NCBI GenBank assembly: GCA_006386115.1
Contig: VFIW01000006.1
Span: forward strand, 62,001 to 126,000
Source: Globisporangium splendens
Taxonomy: Eukaryota; Oomycota; Peronosporomycetes; Pythiales; Pythiaceae
Length of the DNA: 64,000 bases
Direction: 5' to 3'
The position numbers were made by a program, and so were the translations under genes. The notes beneath the pieces were generated by a model. It searched no databases and was not told the DNA's origin. It worked only from the letters and a program-made list of their open reading frames with translations. Each line of letters begins with the position of its first letter. Position 1 is the stretch's first letter. This document shows positions 20,279 through 30,029 of the stretch, piece by piece.

Positions 20279-21269
20279 ATGGCGAACTGCCACGAGCAGA
20301 AAACCGAACTCGAGCCACAGCAGCTAGTGGAAGAAGTCGCTCCACATACTACGAATGAAGGGCTATTTGAGTTCATCCCCGACGGTGTCCCTGTGTTGAA
20401 GGACTCCGAGGTCAAGCAAAAGCTCCTGCAATGGTACGATATGACGCGCTCATTATATAGCGTTTTTCGACTATCCAGAGCGCTTCGAAGCTCACAATGT
20501 CGTCTCAGTTATGCCATGTAGGAACCTGAACGAGACGCTGCAGCTCCAGCGCTTCCGCGTAAAAGCGAAGATCACGCCTGACGTGGAAGAAGAGCTCGTG
20601 ACGCAATTCTTCCACAATGCGCACGTGCAGTCGACGCTTTCGGTTCGTTTAGCTTCTCCATGCGGCTCTTGCAACAGACAGGCGCTAATAGTCTGTGTCT
20701 TGATCCATGAAAAGCTGCCAGAGACGCTGTCCTCATCTGCATTTAAGGATTCGCCGCAGCGCATCCAGTGCCGCCGACTACGCGCAACGGTCACCAGTCT
20801 GTCGTTCTTCGATCGCCTCGTGTCGGCTGGCTTCGTGTCCGAGAGCGGTGCGCTGCGCCGGTGCCTCGACGAAGTCTACGACGGCGCAACGGCGAGCGAC
20901 CTCCTGAAGGAGGCGTTTGTGAGTCCCGAGGCAGAGGAGAACATGCTCGAAGGCAGCAACAATGCGAACTGGTCCTCGGTCGAGCAGGACCAGAAGGAGT
21001 TCATCTTCCAGCTCTTCCGCGCGCTCGTGATCGGCGGCGCGATGTGTCAATCGGATGAGAGCGTGCAGCCGCACGAGCACATGGTGCGCGTTCTGTACAA
21101 GGCGCTGGTGTCCGTCAAGAAGCACGCAAGCGACAGCTCGGTGATCGACGTGACGTCGCGCGTGTTTCCAGCGCCGTGCGTCGCGCGCTTCAGCACGTGC
21201 TTCGTCATCTTGGACCCGAGAAAGCGCTTGCTCACGGTCTGGCACCACCCTTTCCAGCCATTTTGGTGA
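20279..21269 (+). CDS. CFAP300: CFAP300 homologue (dynein-arm assembly factor)
   Basis: CFAP300 (C11orf70) is a cytoplasmic factor needed to assemble ciliary outer and inner dynein arms. Exon 1 (20279-20433) starts MANCHEQKTELEP and contains FIPDGVPVLK. It joins in phase to 20522, completing the Trp of LLQWNLNETLQ. A 72-nt in-frame intron 20643-20714 (donor GTTCGT) is likely because the retained sequence (VRLASPCGSCNRQ) has no family counterpart. The rest to 21269 carries the family core: LSFFDRLV, CLDEVYDGATASD, EFIFQLFRALVIGGAMCQ, VLYKALVSVKK and a C-terminal VILDPRKRLLTVWHHP. The spliced length is about 260 residues, close to human (267). It fits an organism with motile zoospore flagella. 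Confidence 0.85.
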
Positions 21270-21419
21270 TGACAATTTTCTGTTTCCTTTATTATGATTG
21301 GCTAAAACGCAAGTTATCGATTATGATGATTGGTTGTATAGTTGGAAATCTGATTATGATTGGTTGGAAAGGGGTTGAAATGCGCCATATCCAAGGGCTA
21401 CTTGCCATAATTGCCGAAA

Positions 21420-22745
21420 ATGGAGCGCGTGCCGATCCGACTGGGCAAGTTGCGCACGTCCGTGACGGAGTCCCGTGCGCAGCCCGCGGTGCGTATTCAG
21501 GACGCTAGCAGCGGACATGGAGACGACAGTGGCGCCGCGCTCTTTGCGGCGTCGACGGCGCGCGTGTGCCGCATCTGCACGCAGCACACGGCGCGGTACA
21601 CGTGTCCGCGCTGCAACGCGCCGTACTGCAGCGTCTCGTGCTACAAGCGCCACGGCGAGGCGTGCACCGAGCAGTTCTACGAGGCGCACGTGCGGGACGC
21701 GGTGCAGTTGGGAGATGCGGCGTCAGCGCAAGACGGCGAGCGCGGAAGCACGAGCAAGATGAACGCCATGCTGTCGCGCGTCAAAGCGTTCCAGGACGAG
21801 ACAAATGGCTTAAGCGAACTGGACAAGAATGAGGACGAAGATGACGCTCAGGAAATGCTCGAGAAGCTCGCGCTGATGGACGAAGTGGAGCTGTCGTTGG
21901 ACGCGCTCACGCCTGCGCAGCGCGCGCAGTTCCTGGCCGAAGTCGCTGACGGACGGCTGAGCAAGTTTATTACAGTGTGGACGCCGTGGTGGATGCTCGG
22001 TCCGCACGTGTACGAGCGCGAGACCAAAGCCAAGCGAAATGGACTCGTGATCCAAGAGATTGGCTCTATACAGAGCGAGGGTTCGAATGGCGATGACAGC
22101 GATGACGAAGCGCCGGTGGTTCGCATTGAGTCTGGGGCGGCATTTCCCCTGGGAATGTTCACGTCGGCAATGGCCAAAGCCATGGAAGAGCGCGCGAATG
22201 CCTCCGTCGTGTCGAACGCGTCGCCGTTGCTGCATTTCCATATGGCGGAGCTGCTGTTCAGCTACGCGCTCGTGCTGCGCACGTTCAACGGCGACTGGCA
22301 GCAAGACGTGGACGGCGCCGTGAGCGCACTGCTGCATCTCTGCGACGTGCTGCGCGCCGACGCCAAGTACGAGAGCGTGGAGCTTGTACTGCACGCGTGT
22401 CTGCGCAAACGCATGGACGCGGATCACGACGGCGGCGTCATCACCGCTGACAGCGCAAATGACGATGCGCAGCTTGCAGTCCACGATGCCACGCGGTTGC
22501 TAAGTGCCAAGGTGTTCGTGCTGGACGCACTGAGCGACACAAGCGCCATGATTGCAGCCTACAGCGCCTATATCCAGAAGGCGGATGGCAAGAAAATGGC
22601 GAAGAAACTTGCGCTCGTGGCCAAGAAGCTCCAGTTTTTCCAGATGTGGACGCTCCACACGCCCGAAGCGGCATTTAAAGCCACGGCGACGCAACTGGAG
22701 CACGCGGCAATGGCCATGAGCGATGGAATACAGGGCTTGAGATGA
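21420..22745 (+). CDS. HIT-type zinc finger protein, ZNHIT2-like
   Basis: ZNHIT2 works with the R2TP chaperone and helps assemble the U5 snRNP. The single exon encodes 441 residues from the ATG at 21420 (MERVPIRLGKL). A HIT zinc finger lies at about residues 51-85, with paired cysteines CRICTQHTARYTCPRC, then APYCSVSC and YKRHGEAC. The middle contains SLDALTPAQRAQFLAEVADG and TPWW, a signature of the ZNHIT2 branch. The C-terminal half is helical (LLHFHMAELLFSYALVLRTFNGD) and ends in a lysine-rich helix. It begins 150 bp after CFAP300. The assignment to ZNHIT2 rather than another HIT protein rests on the TPWW and ALTPxQRxxF segments. Confidence 0.82.
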   Translation: MERVPIRLGKLRTSVTESRAQPAVRIQDASSGHGDDSGAALFAASTARVCRICTQHTARYTCPRCNAPYCSVSCYKRHGEACTEQFYEAHVRDAVQLGDAASAQDGERGSTSKMNAMLSRVKAFQDETNGLSELDKNEDEDDAQEMLEKLALMDEVELSLDALTPAQRAQFLAEVADGRLSKFITVWTPWWMLGPHVYERETKAKRNGLVIQEIGSIQSEGSNGDDSDDEAPVVRIESGAAFPLGMFTSAMAKAMEERANASVVSNASPLLHFHMAELLFSYALVLRTFNGDWQQDVDGAVSALLHLCDVLRADAKYESVELVLHACLRKRMDADHDGGVITADSANDDAQLAVHDATRLLSAKVFVLDALSDTSAMIAAYSAYIQKADGKKMAKKLALVAKKLQFFQMWTLHTPEAAFKATATQLEHAAMAMSDGIQGLR

Positions 22746-23205
22746 GTAAATTAATGAGAAGAAGCCAAGTTGTTGGTGCATATTCGTTCGTGTATTTCTT
22801 GATATATATATATATAGGGGGGGTAATATTAGTACTGATTAGCTTAATTTCTCTCTCGTTTTCTTTTTCTTTGTTCTCCGCAACACCACGTAATTGCCTC
22901 ACGCACACTCGTACACGCATCCTTCCATCTTCACGCACACTGAGGCTGACATTATCGGGCGAATGTGCAGACTGCAGCAGACGGCGCGTCCTCAGTTTGT
23001 GCTGTTTGCTCGTGTTGTTGCTCGTTTTCCTTGCGCTTACTCAGCACGTTGACGCATATGGATGCATTCGCTCACAACCCACACGTGCATCCGCATTGCT
23101 GCTGCCTGCGCTGTGCAACGGCATCAACGCAGCGTTCCCTTTTCCACACGACACGACACTCGCGCTTGCTTGTATGCATGCCTTGCCACATTCCTAGCGA
23201 ACGCC
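22746..23205. other. Convergent 3' spacer with AT microsatellite
   Basis: It lies between two facing genes. It has an AT run at 22802-22816 followed by seven G residues, and T-rich stretches that could hold polyadenylation signals. No gene is supported. Confidence 0.5.
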
Positions 23206-24960
23206 TCATGCACTCGGTGGTGCGCCGCGGGTGAGCGCGTTGAGCGCCGTGATCCACTTGTTGAACTCGCGGCTCGAGGGCGCCGTGAGAATGAGTTTCT
23301 TGCCGCTCTGCTGGAACTCGGGTGCGTTGATAGCGAACGTTAGCGCCTTGGGGTCCGACTCGATCGTGGCGTCCGTGAGCATGATGGAGCTCGACTTGGC
23401 GCCTACCTGGTGCACCATGCTCTCCTTCTTGTACCCGGTGAGGCGCGTGCCCTGGAGCACAAAGTAGCGCTTCTTGGAGCCGATGAACCGCCGCGAACTC
23501 GCCACCTTGAGCATGCCCTGCGTGCACGTGAACGGCAGGATCGCGCGCACCCAGATCACCGGGCTGATGAAGTTGTCCACGAGCACGTACTCGGCCTTGG
23601 GCGTCGAGATGAGCAGCTCCTGGAACTTGGTGCGCGAGCTCACCGTCACGATCTGCGAGCACATGATCTCGTCCTCGAGCAGGTTCGTGTCGCGGTTTAC
23701 GAGCAGCAGCCGCTCGTGGTCCGTCAGCAGCAGGTGGTACCGCTTCTTGCGCTTGAGTGTCACGGGTCCCGCGAGCAGGATGCTCTCGCGCGTCTTGAGC
23801 AGGTTGTCCCAGATGCGCATCGTCGGCGAGCGCACGATTGCCACGACCGCATTGCGGTTCTTGCGCTTGATCGCGCTGCACACATCGGCGCGCATCGACA
23901 GCACCATCTCGCGCAGTCCGTCCACCTCCTTGACCGTAAGCGTGCCGTCGGTCGCAAAGCCCTCGCAGAACTCGAGCATCTCCTCCACGAGCATGCTCTC
24001 GCCGTCGCCCCCGCTGAGCGCGCTGCTCGTCGAGCCACGACGCGAACCACGTGGCGACGGCGCCACCGTCGACGCAAACGAGAAGCGGCTCGTCATGACC
24101 CCCGTGGACCGACTCGGCGTCTGCGGGGACATCTTGGAGCGCGCAAACACGACGACCATGGGGCGCGTCGGACGGCTCAGCAGCGCGATCGCGCGGTTGT
24201 ACTCGAGCCCGCGGATGATCTCGCCGTCCACGGCGTGGATGATATCGAACTGACGCACGCCGTGGGCCTCGGCGTACCCGACGATGTTGGGGTGCGCCAT
24301 GGGCAGATCCTTGACGATCACGTTCACGTCGTCCGTCGTGATGGTCATGTTGAGGCTCGTGCCGCGGAACTCGACGGCGAAGAGCCCATTGCGCTCAAAC
24401 GGACGGAAGAACTGGATCGCGAGCGGCCGCGTCTGCGTCTGCAGCATCTGCACAACCGTGTCGTAGCTGCGGCCGACCGTGCGCGCACCCTGCACCTTGT
24501 AGATGACGTCGTCGATCTGGATCTTGCCACTCGCCTCGGCCGCGCCGTACGCGCCGCTCGGCGTGCGCTTGAACTGGTTCACGATCACCGAGTCGTTGTG
24601 CTCGCGGATCGTCATGCCGAGCGCGCGGTCCGTAAACATGACCTCGAACACCTCGCTGCGCTTCATGGGCGCGAGTGCCTCGGTCTTGGGCGAGAGGCAG
24701 AGACAGAGCGTGTGCTGCACGTTCGCGAGCACGTCCTTGGTGATGTTGACGATGCTCGAGTTGTACGTGTCGATGAGGTCGACCCAGGCCTCGTCCGACA
24801 CGCCGAAGGCCGCGCGAAGCTGCGACTCGATGAGGCTCTCGAACACCTGGTCCGGCACGTTCGGGTCCCACGAGATCACGCGCGTGGACGCGTCGTCCAG
24901 GTCGATCACGCGGATGCTGCACGTGCCCATGTTCGCAGTGTTGCTTCGCGCCAGGTCCAT
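23206..24960 (-). CDS. Two-PDZ, PH-domain protein
   Basis: A probable membrane-associated scaffold. The single exon encodes 584 residues from the ATG at 24960 (MDLARSNTANMGTCSI); an in-frame upstream GTG was not used. Residues about 105-190 form a PDZ domain (TDRALGMTIRE, IQIDDVIYKVQG) and about 193-275 a second (NMTITTDDVNVIVKDLP, FDIIHAVDGEII). A Ser-rich linker follows. Residues about 390-470 look like a PH or PH-like fold (KKRYHLLLTDHERLLLVN). The C-terminal 100 residues are a clearer PH domain (SKKRYFVLQGTRLTGYKKE, ending with the helix FNKWITALNAL and its conserved Trp). PH domains often bind phosphoinositides, which fits the 5-phosphatase and FYVE genes nearby, but no direct link is shown. 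No named orthologue was recognised. Confidence 0.8.
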   Translation of the reverse strand: MDLARSNTANMGTCSIRVIDLDDASTRVISWDPNVPDQVFESLIESQLRAAFGVSDEAWVDLIDTYNSSIVNITKDVLANVQHTLCLCLSPKTEALAPMKRSEVFEVMFTDRALGMTIREHNDSVIVNQFKRTPSGAYGAAEASGKIQIDDVIYKVQGARTVGRSYDTVVQMLQTQTRPLAIQFFRPFERNGLFAVEFRGTSLNMTITTDDVNVIVKDLPMAHPNIVGYAEAHGVRQFDIIHAVDGEIIRGLEYNRAIALLSRPTRPMVVVFARSKMSPQTPSRSTGVMTSRFSFASTVAPSPRGSRRGSTSSALSGGDGESMLVEEMLEFCEGFATDGTLTVKEVDGLREMVLSMRADVCSAIKRKNRNAVVAIVRSPTMRIWDNLLKTRESILLAGPVTLKRKKRYHLLLTDHERLLLVNRDTNLLEDEIMCSQIVTVSSRTKFQELLISTPKAEYVLVDNFISPVIWVRAILPFTCTQGMLKVASSRRFIGSKKRYFVLQGTRLTGYKKESMVHQVGAKSSSIMLTDATIESDPKALTFAINAPEFQQSGKKLILTAPSSREFNKWITALNALTRGAPPSA

Positions 24961-26685
24961 ATTGCTATATATGACTATGGAGGGGTTTATACAAAGAGGG
25001 GGGTACACTCACAAGAGTTACGCTTGCTTGCTTGCTGACTGGCTGACTGGCTGCGTTGCGTTGCGTTGCGGCTTGCGCGAAGATCGACAACAATGTTATT
25101 GCTGCTGGCGTTGTGGGTGTTTCTCTCGCACCAAGTGTGGGAGTGAGCGAGTGAGCGCAGCGTGCGCTGAGGTGAGTGAGCAAGGCGAGGCGAGGAAGGC
25201 AGCGAGTGACTTTTATGGAAAGTGTTTTAAACACTTCCTGGTCAGTCGACAAACAATAAACAAACAAACAAACAAACAGCGAGACGCACAGATCGCCAGT
25301 CAGCCAGCAGGTATTAACTGAAGCAGTCCCGTCCACTCCCGCAGCTGAAAAAACGCTTGCTTGCTTGTCGGAAGGCTCCCAAAACTGATAAACGAAGCAG
25401 CCGAGTGGCATACAAACACCAAGTCAACAATCTCCGCCACACACAAAAAAAGACAGCAAAACAGGAAAACGACAGGCTTGCTTCGTAGAAACCCCTACCC
25501 CTGTGCTTGCGGACCAGCACGACGTTGTTGCTTGTTGGTGGTGTATGGAGCGAGCTGCGAGTGGATATTCTGGAGCCTCGCACGGACGCAAAAATTTCGG
25601 ACGCTGCTGACTTCCTCTCGAAAAAGCCCACACAGGAAACGCTCGGGCGCTGGCTATCTGCACACTTGCCGCATATCCAAGATGCATGCGTAATTTGGAT
25701 CCACGTTCGCAACGGATATGTACGGAGATATGTGACTGGCCGCTCGTCACGAAAGTTTCGCGAGCGTGTACTGTACTACTGCCGCTGCAGTTCCCAAACT
25801 TCATGCACCACATGCACGCATTTGTGGCAGCATGTTGCAGAGATGCAGCATTTGCCGATTGAAATGCATGAACATTGTGCTGGTCCCCTAACGGTATGAT
25901 GTCCATGATGCGCTGCTTGTTTCGATGAGGATGAGGAAGGGGAGGGTGGTGCTGCGCGCTCACCTGCCTGCATCTGGGTGCGAAGGGTGGGTGATGGTTG
26001 CCAAACTGATTCCGCGTTGTCTCACGTTGGGCAGCATGGCGTGTTTGTTGAGTTTGCAATGTAAAACATCAACATGCACGCCCACCTACACTCGACAAGC
26101 AAGCAAAAGATACTTGCAGTCAGCGGTTGCGGGTCAAGCGGTGGCTGTTGCATGAATGGACACGTTGAGTGCACGGGTTACATACTGGGTACAGTATGCA
26201 CCTCGGATTACCTATTGGGAAAGGGTCCGTTTTGTCATCGCGAGTGGTGGTGCTTGTCGACAGTGCACAACCGTATCCACTCGCCACAGACACGCAGCAA
26301 CACGTCAAGAGAAAGCAAAAGGTGGACGCGCATTGTGTGCACATCATGAACAATGTATTCGTTTGTGTAGAGGCGTACGAATCCGATCCGAGGGGGCTTT
26401 CAACAATCGACAACCTGCAATTTACACAGTTGTCACATTTTGCAGCTACAAAAACAGCCAGACGTCACTGTGCTCGAACCAAGCATTGCATTGATGCATG
26501 TATTGCATTTGTATTGCATTGTGTATTGACATTGACATTGCACATGCCGTTTCATAGTTTTTTTGTTGACATTTTTAAACATGGGAGGAGACATGATGTA
26601 CCGCTTGTACTGGTACATTTTCTCGTTCATCATCGCGCGCTTGAATTCCACACTCGGAAAGACTCGAAGAGCAAGCGAAAGAAAG
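24961..26685. other. 1.7-kb intergenic region with simple repeats
   Basis: It separates the divergent PDZ/PH and KNL2-like genes. It contains short tandem tracts at 25022-25072 (TTGC, TGACTGGC and GTTGC units), an AAAC tract at 25252-25278, an isolated open frame at 25507-25899 (listed separately), and an ATTGCAT-rich block at 26483-26545 upstream of KNL2. I see no complete gene. Confidence 0.5.
25507..25899 (+). other. Orphan open frame with SWIM-like zinc-finger pattern
   Basis: This frame has no ATG at its start and could be an exon or a gene relic. Its codons look protein-like, and it contains GRWLSAHLPHIQDA, VRNGYVRRYVTG and a cysteine cluster that fits CxC-x(n)-CxH, namely CRC followed by CTH eight residues on. 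That pattern is seen in SWIM zinc fingers of some transposases and ZSWIM proteins. There is no flanking transposase, and the match may be chance. Confidence 0.2.
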
Positions 26686-29600
26686 ATGGCGGATGTCGTG
26701 CGCTCCGGCGCGATTTTCCGCGTGCGCGGCGCGTCGTCCACCACGAGCGCCAAGACGTCCCCGCTGCCGCCGCACGTGACGTCGCGTCGCGTCTCCAGAT
26801 CGCGCAAACAGCCAGCAGCAGCGCCAGTCGTGAGGAGAGTGGCGGTGTCCGCACTCGAAGCCGCTTCGTCCTCGTCGCTCGCTACGATCTCAACGCGGAG
26901 CTCGAGCCGATCCAACAGCAAAAGCGACGCGCCAGAGACGCCAGCAGGTATGCCACACAGGAAAGCGCGATTGCAGCAGACGCCGAGTCTTCGCTCGAGT
27001 GTGCGCAAGGTGCGCAGCAGCGCCGAGATCGCGAGCGCGAATCCGAGGAACGCGGCCGAGATTGAAGCCAATTTCAATCGATTGGTGATGAAAACGCCCG
27101 TCCCGAAGCAAAGAAAGCAGAAGGGAAAGAAAAGACGCGGGATGGATCAGGCTTCTGTGCAGAGCGTTCGAGAGCAAAGCGAATCGTCGTCGTCGTCGTC
27201 TGAGAGCGAACACACCACGACTAAACGACCGCAACGACTAACGCACAGTACCATGAAGAGTGCCAGTACTGCGATCATGTCATCATCCCGTGCGAGTCAG
27301 AGAACCGAATCGTTAGATGGTGACGCAACCAGCAGCTCTAGCAGCGATGGAACAGCAACGACGCCGAAGGTGCAACGCTCTTTGCGCTCAGAGACGCCGC
27401 AAGTGCTGCGGTCGTCTGCACGTGTGAGAGCGCAGCAGAAGGTCCCTGATCTGCCACCGCGTACACCCATTCGTTTGCAACATGGGAACACGGAGGAAGA
27501 CGAGGAGCTGCTGCACATCCAGAAGCGGCTTTTCTTCAACCATCGACCGAAACGCCGAGAGAAATCCAACCAAAGCACGAGCGAAAGTGAATACGACGAC
27601 GGTGATAACGAAGGTGAAAGCGGTAACCAAAGACAAGAGAAGCCGAGATCGCGTCGAGGACAGTCGTCCAGTCAATCGCAACGGAGCTCCAAGACGACGA
27701 AGAAGTTGACAGCCTCTGTACTAGAAGAAGTTGCAGCACCGCCCAAGGCAAAGAAAGCAGTCCCAGCTGAGAGTAAAAATCGTTCGAAGCTACCCAAGCC
27801 GTCAAATTTTGTATTATGTGATTGGACCTTGCGTTGGCCACCAGTCTACGAGGAGCTCGATGACGAACAAGAGCAGATTCAGTTGGTGCTGGAGGGCCAG
27901 GTCCTCGGCCATCCTGCGTCGTTTAAGATCGCGCGGCGAGTGAGTACGACACGATTCATCTCCTCGGACGACGAAAGCGTTCGACTGGAAGGAGAGCTAG
28001 ATATTGCAAAGGCAGAGCGCGATGGAGTGCCGTCACAAGTGATAGAGATCATGGCTGAGGGTGTACCAACCCACTGGAGACGGAAATTTGAAAGCATATT
28101 GAACGGCAAGACGCCAGTGCAGAACCGAAAGTAAGAGTCTGTGCTGCTTGGTGGATGCATTTTGTTAGCTGGATGCGAGATGTTCCTAAGTGAGCTGTTT
28201 GTGTGGTCAATAGAAGAAAGCAAGAAGACGAAGAAAGCGAGTACGAAACCGGGCCGGAGGACGACAAGGACCCAGTGACAAAAGGAATCAAGGTTCGTTG
28301 TTTGCGTGCCTTTGCAGTTTAATGTGTTATGCTAAATCCTCTAATGACTGATAACCCTAGCGTTCAAGAAGCGGGCGTATCATTACTCCCGTGATGGATT
28401 GGTGGCGAGGAGAACGGTTGACGACTGACGTCAATGGAGTGACCGCCATTGAACTTGGATCCCCCGCATTCATTGAGTACGTTTTGTTTGTGTATCGCGT
28501 CACTGCATGCTCGGTTGTTGTTGTTGTGGAGAACTAACTATTCTCGCGTTGATAGAACGGAGAGAAAGCATCAACTTAAGACTGCCCCAGTTCGATCTTC
28601 AGCGAGAAAGCCTCCACGAGTACCGAAGGCACCAACTGCTGCCAGAACGCCGATCACAGCGAAGAAGATCCCCATTGGAGTCAAAGCATCGACTACAAAG
28701 AAGGCAAAGCAAGCAACAAAAAACTCAAAGGTGGCTGACGAAATATCTGATTGGAGCGAGCTTCAGCTTCGGGCCTTAGCTGATGCTAAGATGCATGTTC
28801 CAACAACAGCAGCCAATTTCTGGGCAGAGGTGCGTTTTCGTTGTATCTTTTTGTCTCGTCATCTTATAGTAATGTTAATTGTCGCATTCATTCACTTTAC
28901 CTCGCAACACAGGTCGCTACTTATGTCCCTGGGAAGACGGCAAACGAGTGCCGAACAAAGTCATTTGAAGAATTTGCATCTCCGACAAACCGACCGCAAA
29001 AGAAAAGACAGGCAGAGACTCCAGGTGCATCGTCAATTGCCCAGATCCCAACCAAAATTCACCGAGCAGGTTCCAATCTGTTCAAGAAGCAAGTGCGCCA
29101 ATTCGTACAGCAGGTAAGATCTTTCTCCCACCAAGCTGCTACCTCAGCGTTAGTGCACAGCAGTGCGAACTAACGATTGTGATTGTCTGTAATGTAGTAC
29201 GAGAAGAAACATGTGGATGACCTGTTTTCCAACACCACGCCATCAAAATCTGAGCTGCAAGGAACAACGGGGCTGGACGATATCAAATCCCCAGGAGCTC
29301 CGCTTGACAGCAGTGTGAACCTGGACGACAGCATTAGCACTGAAGAAGATTTGATCTCCGGTCGGGAGCTCTTGGAGAAAATCACATCGAGTAAAAGAGA
29401 CGAGGTGGACTCTTATGTGCTGAGCCTCAAGAGGAACCGACTTATCGCGGATCCTGCTTCAACACCGTCATCCAAGCGAGCCCCATCGTTCCAGACGCCT
29501 GGAACCGCAAAGAAGAAGAAGCCAACCGTGCGTGGAACCTTCTCTTTCTCTTTCGCTGACATGACAATTCTGATAATGTTTTCTGTCTCTCGTGATGGTT

Positions 29601-29777
29601 TGCTTGTAGAAGCGTGCTGTTCACATGTACACTGAGGTCGGTTCGCATCGTGTCGAAGGTGTCGTGAGCCCTGGAGGAACCACTCATGTTCGAATCCAGA
29701 AAGATAGCGATGCGACGTCCGAAGACGAAGACGAGCACGACAGCGATGAAGCACACTCGTCGGACGACTTTTTCTGA
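26686..29777 (+). CDS. KNL2/M18BP1-like centromere licensing protein, 7 exons
   Basis: KNL2/M18BP1 proteins help deposit the centromeric histone CENP-A. Exons 26686-28130, 28214-28292, 28361-28476, 28556-28829, 28913-29113, 29198-29527 and 29610-29777 join in frame to 870 residues. Residues 1-370 are basic, Ser-rich and disordered. A SANTA domain lies at about 373-475 (VLCDWTLRWPPVYEEL, GHPASFKIARRV, EGVPTHWRRKFESIL). Exon 3 carries a CENP-C motif (RSGRIITPVMDWWRGERL). Exons 4-5 carry a SANT/Myb-like helix set (DWSELQLRALADAK, FWAEVATYVPGKTANEC). The acidic tail ends DSDEAHSSDDFF. SANTA plus SANT plus CENP-C motif is the KNL2/M18BP1 combination. The ATG at 26686 was preferred over 26581, whose extra residues are hydrophobic and out of character. 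Confidence 0.85.
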
Positions 29778-30029
29778 GAAACAGGGCATGGGTGACCTAT
29801 TTATTCGATCCCCGCCGTGGTACTACCAATTAGATGGCATCAACGAATCCGAAGTTCATGACATGGACGCGTCTTGACGTGCTGGTAACTACTTTCAATT
29901 CATTTCGTGTAACAATGTGGCGCAGAACACGTATTCAGGGAGCCTCAAGTACAAGAAGAAGACAGGAGAGGGCACACATTCGAAGCAAATAATAGCGATC
30001 AGGGCAGTGAGATGGAGAGAAGTATGGCC
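29778..30029. other. Convergent 3' spacer
   Basis: This short region lies between the facing KNL2-like and pseudokinase genes and holds both 3' ends. Nothing else was seen. Confidence 0.4.

Noticed and set aside
22802..22823. AT run followed by G run as a terminator or origin
   Set aside because: It is a plain microsatellite in a eukaryotic 3' spacer; there is no stem-loop or origin context.
23410..25038. 542-codon open frame on the plus strand
   Set aside because: It is antisense to the PDZ/PH gene and composed of His/Arg/Asp-rich shadow sequence.
25424..26059. Minus-strand 211-codon frame in the large intergenic region
   Set aside because: His/Arg/Cys-rich content with no domain or plausible start context; it overlaps the opposite-strand SWIM-like frame.
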